Source of the DNA: Phycisphaerae bacterium
GTDB lineage: Bacteria > Planctomycetota > Phycisphaerae > Sedimentisphaerales > Anaerobacaceae
Direction of reading: 5' to 3'
Assembly (NCBI GenBank): GCA_011776225.1
Contig: JAABXR010000374.1
Location: forward strand, 1 to 38,461
Length of the DNA stretch: 38,461 nt
Shown here: piece after piece, positions 18,843 through 29,140 of the stretch
Position numbering within the stretch: position 1 is the stretch's first letter
How the letters are laid out: the number at the start of each line of letters is the position of its first letter
The notes under the pieces: model-generated
What the model saw: the letters and a program-made list of their open reading frames with translations, nothing else
What the model was told of the DNA's origin: nothing
Databases searched by the model: none
Made by a program: the position numbers and the translations under genes

Positions 18843-20735
18843 CTACTGTGAAAGAACAAATTCAGCCAAATCGCCAATCTCGCCCTTGGTCAGATTGGAT
18901 GTTGCACCATGTTTATCTCCGGGATTATACTTTGTCAGCACTTCTTCAATGGTCAGAGCCCGTCCATCGTACAGATAGGGTGCCGTCCGCCAGATTTCCA
19001 CCAGGGTAGGTGTGTCGAATTCCCGCCCCTCATCTTTGCCTTCACCTATACCTATATCGTATTTCTGCAAATCCGTATATAACGACCCCGTATGACAACG
19101 GACGCATCCGGCCTTTTCAAATACCTTCTGACCTCGTTTGGCCGATTTGCTCAGTTTGCCCTTGACCAGATAGGGACTCGGAACAGGTTTGAGCGACTTA
19201 AGATATGCATCCATTGCAAGCGCTTCCTCCTCCGGCCGAACAACGAACAGAATGTGCTTGATTCCTGTACGAACAGCCGCCTCGGCACTGTCACGAACAC
19301 CCGTAACCATGGCCGGCGGGGTCTTGTGCGAAAGAAGAAGGCTCTTTGTATTCTTGGGATTGCCTATACCATCGTTAAGCAGATCCCAGTTCATGCCGTC
19401 GGTACGTCCCTGGCCGGGATGACAGCTCGCGCAGCTATGCCACTTCTGAAAACAAATCGTGGCATCGTTAAAAAGCATTTCTCCTTTCCGTTCTTCGCTC
19501 AATCTCGCCTTTGGACCAAGGGACAAGCTAACAGTTTTAGGTCTCGGTAACTTATCCAAATCAACTAACGTCAAGCTGTCTGTAAAATATTCCGCTACGT
19601 AAACTTTAGAACCAACAATCGCAAGCGCGCGCGGGCCCTTGCCGTTAAGCATGATGCGATGTCGAACACCATAGAGAAAACTCAATTCATTCTCAACACC
19701 TGAAGATGTAGATAATGCCGAACCATAACCTCCGGATCCATATTGTGGTTCCCCCCCGCCCTTGGCCTTTTTTTCACTGTAAAAATTCTTAATTTTTTCC
19801 AGCAGAGCAGCCGTGTCGATAACGCTCAATTCATGAGTTCCGGCATGGGTTACACAAACATACTTACCATCTTTCGTGCAGCAAACACCCCATGGATTAG
19901 CGGCCCCATAATCAACATCGTCCAGAAGAACGGTATCAAACAGCTTCTTACTACTTACATCGATTATACTGAGTGCATTGGTATTCACCCATCCCCGTTC
20001 TAACTGTGTAGTGGGAACCGTATAGCGGGCAAGTATGTGAGAAACATATACATACTTTCCGTCAGGAGAAACAACAAGGCCGTGAAGACCTGTACTTCCA
20101 TTGGGCAGAGATATAGAAGCACCAACCTGCCTTGTTTTTGTATTGATAACACAAACCCTGGAAGCAACGAAGTCTGCACTTGCCGGCCCGTAGGGAAGAT
20201 GATTCCCAACAAAAAGCCACTTTCCATCAGGCGTAATATCAGCAGCGAACGTTTCACGCAATAAACCAATCCTGGCAATTTGCTTGTTTTTCTGAGTATC
20301 TATCACTGAGACATCATTATTGAAACGATTACATACATAGAGCGTATTTCCATCGCCGCTCAGTACAGGAGAGCGCGGGCTGTGTCCAACTTCAATGCGC
20401 TTAATAATCCTGTTTTTATCAGTCCTGATAACACACACAAGCCCTTTCGGCCCTGCACAGGTAACATAGAGGCGTTTTCCGTCAGCGGATAGGTCGAGAC
20501 CTGTCGGCTCGGCGCCAACAGCTATTGTCTTTATAACCTTACCCTTGTTGGTATCAAAGACCGCTACCTGCTCTGCGCTGCCATGAGCAATATACAACAG
20601 GTTTCCATTCTCCGATGAAACAAGTGCCTGTGGAGAAAGATAATCCACAGCGCCGGAACAATCCGTAGTAATGGGCGTAAATCCTGTCAATCCCAGTAAA
20701 ACCGTCATCAAAAATATATCTTTCATAAACTTCAT
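18843..20735 (-). CDS. YVTN beta-propeller repeat protein with C-terminal c-type cytochrome/MauG-peroxidase-like domain
   Basis: Repeated propeller blades (VAVFDTNKGKVIKTIAVGAEPTGLDLSADGKRLYVT...; VSVIDTQKNKQIARIG) followed by haem motifs CASCH and CVRCH. Start MKFMKD at 20735 preferred over the ORF start at 20813. Confidence 0.82.
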   Translation of the reverse strand: MKFMKDIFLMTVLLGLTGFTPITTDCSGAVDYLSPQALVSSENGNLLYIAHGSAEQVAVFDTNKGKVIKTIAVGAEPTGLDLSADGKRLYVTCAGPKGLVCVIRTDKNRIIKRIEVGHSPRSPVLSGDGNTLYVCNRFNNDVSVIDTQKNKQIARIGLLRETFAADITPDGKWLFVGNHLPYGPASADFVASRVCVINTKTRQVGASISLPNGSTGLHGLVVSPDGKYVYVSHILARYTVPTTQLERGWVNTNALSIIDVSSKKLFDTVLLDDVDYGAANPWGVCCTKDGKYVCVTHAGTHELSVIDTAALLEKIKNFYSEKKAKGGGEPQYGSGGYGSALSTSSGVENELSFLYGVRHRIMLNGKGPRALAIVGSKVYVAEYFTDSLTLVDLDKLPRPKTVSLSLGPKARLSEERKGEMLFNDATICFQKWHSCASCHPGQGRTDGMNWDLLNDGIGNPKNTKSLLLSHKTPPAMVTGVRDSAEAAVRTGIKHILFVVRPEEEALAMDAYLKSLKPVPSPYLVKGKLSKSAKRGQKVFEKAGCVRCHTGSLYTDLQKYDIGIGEGKDEGREFDTPTLVEIWRTAPYLYDGRALTIEEVLTKYNPGDKHGATSNLTKGEIGDLAEFVLSQ

Positions 20736-20769
20736 CTTTTTACCTCTTAGTATGTTTTCGATTCTGCGT

Positions 20770-21651
20770 CTATACTCTCGGCGGAAAAACGCCACGCAGG
20801 TACTTGGTATCATATCGTATACTGTCCTCCAGTCCCAGCGGCATTTTCACGCCTTCCATAACTATCCAACCGCGATAGCCGATATCATCCATCGCCTTCC
20901 GGACTTCCTCGAAAGCAATCGTACCCTTACCGTAGAGGTCGTCATAGTCTTTGGCATGAAACTCGCAGATTTGCTTTCCGAGCAGGCGTATCTCCTCATA
21001 AATGTCGTAACCGGCTTTATGCGAGTTAGCCACATCGTAATAAACCTTGACGGCGGGCGAGCCGACACGCTCGATGATATCCATGTGTTGCTCGGCACTG
21101 AGCCAGCTTTCGAAGCCGAGAAAAACGCCTGCATCTTCCGCTTTCGGCGCTACCTTCCTGAGCCGCTCGACGACAACGTCGGCCCCTTTAGGATCATTTT
21201 GCAGGTCACCTTTCCCGAAAAAGGCCAAAAGCACAATATTTACGTCCATCGCCTTGCAGACGTCAATACTCTCCGAGACCCATCTTTCAGCGCGAGGGTC
21301 GCTCTTGTAGGGAATATTATTGAGTGTTGCAAGGGCCAGCGACGCAATTTGAACATCATGTTGTTTCACTGCCTCGATATATGTCTTTTGCAGCTCAGGA
21401 TTACATAAAGGCAGGTCATTTTCTCCGCTTCCAAGGTCTACCTGCACGCCGTCAAGTCCAAGCCGCTTGGCCATCTCAATCGAAGCAGGGTTGGTCCTCT
21501 TGCCAATCGTCCAGTCGCAGACGCCAATCTTGAAACCTCGACTACTCGACAAAGGCCCTAAAGAGCGGCATGATGTAGTCAACGCAAGCCCGGCTATTGC
21601 TCGGGCGCTATTAACCATCATCTCACGGCGGCTCATAAGAGAAAACTTCAC
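20770..21651 (-). CDS. Sugar phosphate isomerase/epimerase (TIM barrel)
   Basis: FKIGVCDWTIGKRTNPASIEMAKRLGLDGVQVDLGSG...VYYDVANSHKAGYDIYEEIRLLGKQICEFHAKDY; Tat/lipoprotein-like N-terminus. GTG start at 21651 preceded by GGAGG. Confidence 0.83.
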   Translation of the reverse strand: MKFSLMSRREMMVNSARAIAGLALTTSCRSLGPLSSSRGFKIGVCDWTIGKRTNPASIEMAKRLGLDGVQVDLGSGENDLPLCNPELQKTYIEAVKQHDVQIASLALATLNNIPYKSDPRAERWVSESIDVCKAMDVNIVLLAFFGKGDLQNDPKGADVVVERLRKVAPKAEDAGVFLGFESWLSAEQHMDIIERVGSPAVKVYYDVANSHKAGYDIYEEIRLLGKQICEFHAKDYDDLYGKGTIAFEEVRKAMDDIGYRGWIVMEGVKMPLGLEDSIRYDTKYLRGVFPPRV

Positions 21652-21696
21652 TTTGACACCTCCATAAACAATTTGAAATAAACAGAGCAATCCATA

Positions 21697-22950
21697 CTAT
21701 GCCTTCAAACCTTTAAGATTTGCATCCAGTTTCTTCTTACTATTGATAATCTCTTTCCAGGTCACCTTCCGCCTCTCGTAGGCAGCGGTGCGCCCCAGTA
21801 TTGTAATAAGATTGCTCCGGACGCTCGGCGCAACCGTGGGATTATCGTAATTCTTATCTGTAATGTCCTTGTGGAACGTCGCGATGTTGGCAACGGCACC
21901 TTCTTTATATATCCCGGGACTCCTGCCGCCGCGATAAAAGTTCTCGCCGCGAATGATTACCTGGCCGCCATATTGAGTCTCGAGAACACCTTTGGACCCG
22001 AACATTCGATTTCTAATTCCCTCGGGCTGAGTACCATGACCATCGATTTGCCTTGAGCTGAACGTAATACCAACATTATTAGGATATTCAAATAGAATCG
22101 CGAAATGGTCCCAGCATGTACCTACGGGCCGTACCGTTCTCCCGCCGGTCCCCACCGCCCAAAGCGGTTCCTCATCCATTATCCAGCTCATTACGTCGAG
22201 CGTATGAATGTTCTGCTCTGTAATAATGTCACCGGAAAGTATCTTGTCCAGCCCCCAGGCCCGCAATCGATTCTCTGAATCCTCCGGCCCCTCCTGCCAG
22301 CTCTTGTACATACGCTTAAATGGACAATTCGCGTGGTAGGTCGATTCACCAAAAGTAAATTCACCAAGAGCCCCGTCATGGACGCGCTTTAGTGCCTCAA
22401 TATAAAACTTGTCGGCACGCGTCTGAAAATCAACAAGGAAACACAGCTTTTTGGCCGCGGCCTTTTTACCGCTGTCACCAATACTCAGGCACCCGGGCGC
22501 ATCCACCGCGATCGGCTTGGCGACATAAACATGACAGCCGGCGTCAACCGCATCGGCGGCCTGCTGAGGATGAAAATACGGAGGACTCTCAATCGCCACC
22601 GCGTCCACTTTTTCCAGCAGCTTGCGATATCCAAATATTCCCGTATAACGATGTTCATTGTCCACGCCCAGTTTACCGCCGCAGCCATCCACCCTGTCCT
22701 GGAAATAGTCCGCCACGGCCACAACATTGTACCCGCCGTGCTGAGCAAAAAGCTCTGCGATCCATGTCCCCCTGCCGCCGCAGCCGATCAATCCTAAATC
22801 CACCTTCGAGTTAGCTTCTGTCCCGCGAACAAGCTTGGGTTTAATCACGGCAAACGACAGTGCTGTAGCGCCGGCCCCGGTCATAAACCTGCGACGCGTG
22901 ATTTGCCCACGGCTTTTGCCTGCTATTGAAATTTTTCCACTTTCGGTCAT
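21697..22950 (-). CDS. Gfo/Idh/MocA family oxidoreductase with Tat signal
   Basis: ITRRRFMTGAGATALSFAV (Tat), VDLGLIGCGGRGTWIAELF (nucleotide binding), HVYVAKPIAVDAPGC (EKP-like, here AKP). RBS AAGGAGGA before ATG 22950. Confidence 0.88.
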   Translation of the reverse strand: MTESGKISIAGKSRGQITRRRFMTGAGATALSFAVIKPKLVRGTEANSKVDLGLIGCGGRGTWIAELFAQHGGYNVVAVADYFQDRVDGCGGKLGVDNEHRYTGIFGYRKLLEKVDAVAIESPPYFHPQQAADAVDAGCHVYVAKPIAVDAPGCLSIGDSGKKAAAKKLCFLVDFQTRADKFYIEALKRVHDGALGEFTFGESTYHANCPFKRMYKSWQEGPEDSENRLRAWGLDKILSGDIITEQNIHTLDVMSWIMDEEPLWAVGTGGRTVRPVGTCWDHFAILFEYPNNVGITFSSRQIDGHGTQPEGIRNRMFGSKGVLETQYGGQVIIRGENFYRGGRSPGIYKEGAVANIATFHKDITDKNYDNPTVAPSVRSNLITILGRTAAYERRKVTWKEIINSKKKLDANLKGLKA

Positions 22951-23220
22951 TCCGTAATCCTCCTTCTTTGGTACTCCTGAATCTTGCACAACGTCGCATA
23001 CTCCGGAGCTATTCTAATCATATTAAAAATACATTATTTTCGGTGCCCACTTGATTTAAGGGGCTGCCCTCAACCATTGAATAATGAAAAAAAGCACCTT
23101 ATATAAGCATCAGCGATTGGAGAAAAAGGATACTCTTAATGACTCATGCAGTCAAGCATCATTTTTAAAGGTCAAAAACCTCATTTTCACAATACGATTG
23201 ATACGAGCAACAAAAAATCA

Positions 23221-23874
23221 CTAATAACTATATGGCTCTTTACCCTGCTTTATCCGGCTTTCCGTTTGCATCCGGCGAAGCGTAACCGTCATAAGTTCCG
23301 CTAATTCCTTATCACTCATGCTCGCGACCTCGCCGGCAGGTATCGCTTTGCCATAGCACACCTCAATCGGACCGGTTGAAAATATCTTCTTATGCCTCGG
23401 CCAACACTCAAAAGCGCCGTCAATCATAACCGGCACAACCGCCGCCCCGCCCCGCCGGCATAGAAGACCGAAGCCGGGCTTAAAGGCCACAATTTTTCCG
23501 TCACTCGTTCGGGTACCTTCTGGAAAAAGACAAACGCCCCAGCCTTCTTTGAGTTTACTAATAACCTTCCTCATCGCCGACAAATCACCCTTGTCCGGCT
23601 TGACCGGTATAGTATTGACTGAAGTAATAAGCCGGCCGAAAAACCAATTCCTCCACAGTGAATCACGGGCAAGAAAATACAAAGGCCTTTGCAAAGGAAT
23701 TCCGCAAAATACAGGATCAAGATAGCTCTGGTGGTTACTGATGAGCACAAAAGCACCTTCTTCGGGGACATTCTCGCTACCGAAAACATGCATCCGAAAA
23801 AAAAGTCTGCAAAAAATCCTGCACAATAAGCGTGCAAACCGAAACCATCTCATCTTTGCTTTCTCTTCAGGCAT
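23221..23874 (-). CDS. plsC: 1-acyl-sn-glycerol-3-phosphate acyltransferase
   Basis: ISNHQSYLDPVF (NHxxxxD) and LFPEGTRTSDG (EGTR) motifs. Confidence 0.9.
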   Translation of the reverse strand: MPEEKAKMRWFRFARLLCRIFCRLFFRMHVFGSENVPEEGAFVLISNHQSYLDPVFCGIPLQRPLYFLARDSLWRNWFFGRLITSVNTIPVKPDKGDLSAMRKVISKLKEGWGVCLFPEGTRTSDGKIVAFKPGFGLLCRRGGAAVVPVMIDGAFECWPRHKKIFSTGPIEVCYGKAIPAGEVASMSDKELAELMTVTLRRMQTESRIKQGKEPYSY

Positions 23875-24541
23875 TTTCTTCCACGAAACAAAAAAGTTTT
23901 TCTACGACCTCTTCGATACTCAAATTGGTGGTGTCGACAACAATAGCATCTTCAGCAGGCTTTAAAGGTCCGACCGCCCTGTCCTCGTCGCTTTTGTCTC
24001 TTTCTTCTATGGCTTTTTGTATCTGCTCAAGATTCTCACTACTGCCCTTGGCCCTCAATTCAATCTGTCTTCTCTTCGCTCTCTCGGCCGCATCAGCTAT
24101 AAGATAAAATTTTATATTGGCATCGGCAAATGCCACGGTGCCCTGGTCTCTTCCCTCGGTAACTATTTTTTTCTCTCTTGCTGCAAATTCCCTTTGCATT
24201 TCCACTAACTTTTCCCGCAGCCTCGCCGCCGATGCAACATATCGGGCATTGGCCGTAACTTCCTGCCGGCGTATCCGCTCGGTAACATCAACTCCATCGA
24301 TGCAAACCGCCATCCTGCCTTCTCTGACAGTAAACTGAAACTTCCGATTATTCAAAACACTAAGCAGCTTCTCCTCATCACTCATATCGACGCAGGCCTC
24401 AATTGCTGCCAGCGTAACCGCCCGATACATCGCGCCCGTATCAAGGAAACTCGCCCCGAGCCTCTCGGCCAGCAGCCGGGCTACAGTGCTCTTGCCACTT
24501 GCGGCGGGACCATCAATTGTAATAACAAAATTCGCCATCAC
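23867..24541 (-). CDS. cmk: Cytidylate kinase
   Basis: ITIDGPAASGKSTVARLLAERLGASFLDTGAMYRAVTLAA, TEGRDQGTVAFADANIKFYLIADAAERAKRR. Confidence 0.93.
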   Translation of the reverse strand: MMANFVITIDGPAASGKSTVARLLAERLGASFLDTGAMYRAVTLAAIEACVDMSDEEKLLSVLNNRKFQFTVREGRMAVCIDGVDVTERIRRQEVTANARYVASAARLREKLVEMQREFAAREKKIVTEGRDQGTVAFADANIKFYLIADAAERAKRRQIELRAKGSSENLEQIQKAIEERDKSDEDRAVGPLKPAEDAIVVDTTNLSIEEVVEKLFCFVEENA

Positions 24542-24563
24542 AAAAAATAATCTACTTCATAAC

Positions 24564-25841
24564 CTACGGCTTTACCGGCTTGCCGACTTTGACACCAATA
24601 ATACTCGTATCATCACGCTGACTGGCAAGTCCCACAAAACGCCTTCTATACCCTAAGATACTTTTAACCATCTGCTCCGCGGAACCTTCAGTAAACATCT
24701 TCGCAGTTTCGAACAGCCTCTCCTTGCCCCAGAACTCACCGTCAAAGTTGGCTGCGTCAACCAGTCCATCTGTATAGAACAGCAAATAATCGCCGTCTTT
24801 TAGTCCGACGGTTTCAATTTCGTACTCGGCTTGTGGATCAACACCGAGTACAAGCCCCCCCTTTTGCAATTCCATAACTTGCCCCTCTCGTATCAGCATC
24901 GTTGGCTGGTGTCCGCAATTACAATAGGATACTGTCATTTCTCCAACGCAAATAACCGCAAAAAAGAACGTGATAAACTCTCCATCCCTGCATTCACCAC
25001 AAGCCAGCTTATTTATTTTATTAATAATATCTTCAGGCGCAACATTTTTGGAAGTCTCAGTGTCAGCGTAAGCCTGCACGGCACCTCGAAACGAACTCAT
25101 CATAAGCGCAGCAGGAATCCCTTTGCCTATCACATCGGCAATCGCAACAATAATACAGTCGTCACCTATTTGATGAAAATTGTAAAGGTCGCCGCCGATA
25201 TCATAACAGGGAATATAGGCAGCCGCTAAATCTAAACCCGGCACCAGCGGAGCCTTCTCAGGAATCATTCTACGCTGAACAATCCCCGCTAAACGCATCT
25301 GTTCGGCGATACGGGCCCCTTCAATTGCCTCCGAATACAGCTTGGCGTTTGTTATCGCAACTGCACACTGAGAAGCTACCGCTCTGGCAATACCAACATC
25401 ATCATGGTCAAAGTGTTTGGGCTTTGGACTATAAAGTCGAAGCACGCCGATTGCTTCACCCTTGAATTGCATCACAACGGTAAGCTGGCTGACAAGACCC
25501 TCTCTGATTGTCGCCTCTTTATATTTCACCCGCCCATCAATCCGCATATCATCCAGAACCACCGCTTCGCCCGCAAACGCAGCCTTAACCACCGGGTCAT
25601 TTTTTGAAACAACTCCCTTGTTACGGTATTCTTCGCTAAGCCCGTACGTACTTCGCATCTTCAAATCGCCCGCATCTTCATCCAGAAGACGAATCGAGCA
25701 GGCCTTGACGCCGGTTATCTTAACAGCCGCTTCCGCCAGCTTATCCAGAACCTCCTGAAGCGAAACATCACCCGCTACAAGCGTCGTAAGCTGATAAATC
25801 TGCTCGTCTCTCTCTATTTGTTGTTTTGTACTTCTTTCCAT
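24564..25841 (-). CDS. GAF domain-containing PP2C/SpoIIE-type protein phosphatase
   Basis: GAF-like N-terminal half (ITGVKACSIRLLDEDAGDLKMRSTYGLSEEY...) then SpoIIE-like IPCYDIGGDLYNFHQIGDDCIIVAIADVIGKGIPAALMMSSFRG...DYLLFYTDGLVDA. Confidence 0.9.
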   Translation of the reverse strand: MERSTKQQIERDEQIYQLTTLVAGDVSLQEVLDKLAEAAVKITGVKACSIRLLDEDAGDLKMRSTYGLSEEYRNKGVVSKNDPVVKAAFAGEAVVLDDMRIDGRVKYKEATIREGLVSQLTVVMQFKGEAIGVLRLYSPKPKHFDHDDVGIARAVASQCAVAITNAKLYSEAIEGARIAEQMRLAGIVQRRMIPEKAPLVPGLDLAAAYIPCYDIGGDLYNFHQIGDDCIIVAIADVIGKGIPAALMMSSFRGAVQAYADTETSKNVAPEDIINKINKLACGECRDGEFITFFFAVICVGEMTVSYCNCGHQPTMLIREGQVMELQKGGLVLGVDPQAEYEIETVGLKDGDYLLFYTDGLVDAANFDGEFWGKERLFETAKMFTEGSAEQMVKSILGYRRRFVGLASQRDDTSIIGVKVGKPVKP

Positions 25842-25977
25842 AATTAGCAGGCACTTCCGAAACAGCGGATTATACTCGAATTTATGCCCGCAGTGAACCT
25901 TAATCTCTTTCGCTATTGCCTATAGCCAAAATACACGCTTGCAGCAGGAAACGACAGGGATTAATATAAAATGGAAA

Positions 25978-26253
25978 ATGAGCCAGACTGCAAAACATAT
26001 AATTTTCGTCGGCCGGGTACAGGGTGTCGGTTTTCGCTACACCGCTTTTCACATAGCCAACCGTCACAGGCTGACCGGTTTTGTCCGAAACTGTTCTGAT
26101 GGTACCGTGGAAATGCTCGCCCAGGGCCCGGTAGATGAAATTACTGCCTGCATACGGAACATCGAGGAATCCTTCCCCGGCTACATAAGAGAGAACAAAA
26201 TCGAAGAAATCCCCATCGACCCCCGATACAACGAATTCAAGATTACCTTCTAA
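25978..26253 (+). CDS. Acylphosphatase
   Basis: HIIFVGRVQGVGFRYTAFHIANRHRLTGFVRNCSDGTVEMLAQGP, acylphosphatase signature. Confidence 0.92.
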   Translation: MSQTAKHIIFVGRVQGVGFRYTAFHIANRHRLTGFVRNCSDGTVEMLAQGPVDEITACIRNIEESFPGYIRENKIEEIPIDPRYNEFKITF

Positions 26254-26275
26254 AAATCATCATCCAAAAACAAAA

Positions 26276-26297
26276 AGGCCTGCCAAAAGACAGGCCT
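26276..26297. terminator. Bidirectional terminator-like hairpin
   Basis: AGGCCTG-CCAAAAGA-CAGGCCT, 7-bp perfect stem flanked by A-rich sequence, between convergent stop codons. Confidence 0.6.
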
Positions 26298-26326
26298 CTC
26301 CAATCTTTCACGTTAATATTTCACCG

Positions 26327-28336
26327 CTAAGGCCGAAGGAATTCGTCTTCATCATCTCCAACATCGACAGGCTCTTCAATCTCGAAAATATCATCTTCCA
26401 CATCCCTCATCAACCGCTCGGCCTTCGATATCAAATCAACAAGTTCGATTACATCGCCGTCTCCTTCGAATTCCCTGCTGAGCTGCTGGGCGCGCTCAAG
26501 CACTCTATCGAGTGTTGCCCCTTTGGCCCAGTAACTCTTACGAAGAATCTCTGCGAACTCGGCTACTGTCGCGGCAAGCTTAAACTCGCTGCTTGAACTA
26601 TCAAGGCTCCTGTTAAAATCTTCAACAGCAACAGGACTCTTAAATTCCGTTACCGCGCTTGTATCAGCATGTTTATAGCGAACGTAAGTGGTCGCGACTG
26701 TCCCTTCCCTGTCGGGCCACAACTTCAATTCATAAAGGGCCGTTACCGAATGCCCCGCTCCTATTTCACCACCGTCATACTTATCGTCTCGGAACTTCTC
26801 ATCCGGTACATCGCGGTTCTCGTAGCCAATCAGCCGGTAGCTTCGCACAACCTCAGGATTGAAATCAACCTGTACCTTGACGTCCCTGCCGATCACCTGC
26901 AAAGTGCCGGTAAGGTTGTCCTCGAATACCCTCCTTGCCTCGGCAATAGTATCAATATAAACGTAATGCCCATTACCCTTGTCGCCGAGTCTTTCCAGAA
27001 GCACATCGTTATAATTGCCCATCCCAAAACCGATGGCCGAAAGCGTAATCCCTTTCTCTGCCTTTTTCCTGATGACCTCTAAAATATCATCGGCTCCTGT
27101 CCTGCCTACATTGGCTACGCCGTCCGAACAAAGTATGACCCGGTTGATATATCCCCTTTTATAGGCATCCTCCGCCATTTCATAACCGATGCGAATGCCT
27201 TCCTCGGCGTATGTTGAGCCCTGGGCTTGAAGTGATTCGATTACCCCAAGAACCTCGCCCTTTTCATAAAGTCCCCGATGGTCCATCACTTTCCTGCCTC
27301 GGCTCCCGTAAACTGCAATCCCTATCCGGTCTTCTTCTCTTAACCTCTCCACCAGCATCCGAAGGCTTCGCTTGACCAATCCCAACCGGTTTTCACGTCT
27401 CATAGACCCCGAAACATCGATTACAAAGGTCAAAATCGCCGGCTTACGGTATTCCTCGCTAACCTGCTTACCCTTCAATCCGAGCCGAAGCAGATAGCTG
27501 TTCTTGCGACCCGTCCCGAAACTCCACGGTGCAGCTTCTGCGTAAACAGCAAAATCGTCTTCCTGCGGTGCGGCATAATGATAGTTGAAATAATTGACAA
27601 ACTCTTCCACCCTCACAGCCTTTTCCGGCGGCAGATGGCCATCATGCAGATACCGCCGAACAACCGTATAGCTGCCCGTATCGACATCCGTCGCAAAAGT
27701 GGACAGATGGTCATCTTCGGTATCGACAAACGGATTAACGCCGTAGTTCTTAAAGAACATCGCATCCACATCTTCGCCGTTCGGCGGCGTAGTACCTCCG
27801 TGCGCCATCGGAGGATAATTCCGCTTTCCCGGCTCCAACTTGCGGGCGACAATCAAACCCGCTTCCGGTCTACCCACCCTTAACGCAACTTTATGTTCTT
27901 CCTTAGCGTCTTTAAGTGCCATAGGCTTATTGGTACTCATCGGTGTCCCTACAAAATGTGCTTTCCGTTTGGGTGGTTGAGGCGATGTGTTCAGGCCACT
28001 TACTTCCTTGGAATTGGAAACTTGATACTCCAACGGAGCCATCTTTCTCGCCATCAATGGGCGTGCTTTCCTTTCACACGCACGCTTAAGACTTGGCAAC
28101 GTTAAAGTAATTACCAGAATAAGAATGGATGCCGCATAAGCGAATCCCTTTACCCATTTACTTTTTGTGGTTTTGCCGCTCTTCTCTTTCTTGGCGCCAG
28201 TGCCCGGTGTCTTGAGTTCATCAAGAGCACCATCCATCACCGAATCAACAAACTCACTACTTGGTTTATCTGCATCGCCGGCCAGTTTCACCAGCCGTGA
28301 GATATTTTGTTCTAAATTGTCTTCTTTAGGTTTCAT
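26327..28336 (-). CDS. VWA-domain membrane protein (YfbK/DUF3520-like) with putative anti-sigma-like N-terminus
   Basis: One N-terminal TM; DDHLSTFATDVDTGSYTVVRRYLHDGHLPPEKAVRVEEFVNYFNY; FVIDVSGSMRRENRLGLVKRSLRMLVERL (MIDAS-like). Lies 6 nt downstream of a sigma factor gene. Confidence 0.85.
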   Translation of the reverse strand: MKPKEDNLEQNISRLVKLAGDADKPSSEFVDSVMDGALDELKTPGTGAKKEKSGKTTKSKWVKGFAYAASILILVITLTLPSLKRACERKARPLMARKMAPLEYQVSNSKEVSGLNTSPQPPKRKAHFVGTPMSTNKPMALKDAKEEHKVALRVGRPEAGLIVARKLEPGKRNYPPMAHGGTTPPNGEDVDAMFFKNYGVNPFVDTEDDHLSTFATDVDTGSYTVVRRYLHDGHLPPEKAVRVEEFVNYFNYHYAAPQEDDFAVYAEAAPWSFGTGRKNSYLLRLGLKGKQVSEEYRKPAILTFVIDVSGSMRRENRLGLVKRSLRMLVERLREEDRIGIAVYGSRGRKVMDHRGLYEKGEVLGVIESLQAQGSTYAEEGIRIGYEMAEDAYKRGYINRVILCSDGVANVGRTGADDILEVIRKKAEKGITLSAIGFGMGNYNDVLLERLGDKGNGHYVYIDTIAEARRVFEDNLTGTLQVIGRDVKVQVDFNPEVVRSYRLIGYENRDVPDEKFRDDKYDGGEIGAGHSVTALYELKLWPDREGTVATTYVRYKHADTSAVTEFKSPVAVEDFNRSLDSSSSEFKLAATVAEFAEILRKSYWAKGATLDRVLERAQQLSREFEGDGDVIELVDLISKAERLMRDVEDDIFEIEEPVDVGDDEDEFLRP

Positions 28337-28342
28337 AATTAT

Positions 28343-28915
28343 TTATCCCTTCTTATCCGCCGGTGCCATTCTCTCAAGCTCCCGGCGAAGTGAAATCCTC
28401 GCCCGATATAACAAGCTGTGCACAGCCTTTTCTGTAACTCCCAACCGCCGGCCAATATCACGCGCTGAGAGTCCTTCGATATACTTGGCCCTCAGCGCTG
28501 CTTGCTCTTTACTTGCCAATCCGGCCAATGCCGCCTTGACAATTGCTGCCGTTTCTTTCTGTTCGAGCACCTCGTCAGGCAACGGCTCATTGTCAATCGT
28601 CTCCATGTAGCCGCTGATATCACCGTCAACACTGGGCCGGCTCGCTCGCTTTCTAATCTCCAGGCGGATATTATTCCGTGCGATACCGAATATCCATTCT
28701 TCACCGCTGCCCTTCGTCGGCTCATAGCTGCTGCGTCCACGTACAGCGTCAAAAACCGTCTTTTGAACCAGTTCTTCAGCCAGCGCAGGATTCGGCCACC
28801 GCCGCATAAACATACCGTAAAGCCGTGGTATCTCCCTGCTCAGGAATTCCCGCCACATATCTGCATCGCCCGCAGATATCCACGCCCAATCCTGTTTGTT
28901 AGACTGATCAGCCAC
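28343..28915 (-). CDS. ECF-type RNA polymerase sigma factor
   Basis: 190 aa; PALAEELVQKTVFDAVRGRSSYEPTKGSGEEWIFGIARNNIRLEIRKR and LASKEQAALRAKYIEGLSARDIGRRLGVTEKAVHSLLYRARISLRREL. Confidence 0.9.
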   Translation of the reverse strand: MADQSNKQDWAWISAGDADMWREFLSREIPRLYGMFMRRWPNPALAEELVQKTVFDAVRGRSSYEPTKGSGEEWIFGIARNNIRLEIRKRASRPSVDGDISGYMETIDNEPLPDEVLEQKETAAIVKAALAGLASKEQAALRAKYIEGLSARDIGRRLGVTEKAVHSLLYRARISLRRELERMAPADKKG

Positions 28916-29140
28916 TTTTACAGACTCGCGATTCTGTTACCGGTTTCTACTATGTATTATGCGCGAAGAATGCAAATTACTCACACATTTTTAATATTTC
29001 TTAACCTGACACCGGATCCGAACAACAGGATATTTTCCTCAACCAAACTTGACATAAAAGGACTGCAACGATAGACTCATGCCGGACGTTCGATATTAAA
29101 AACGAAAACAAGACGTGATAAATCAAAAAGCAAGGTCGCT

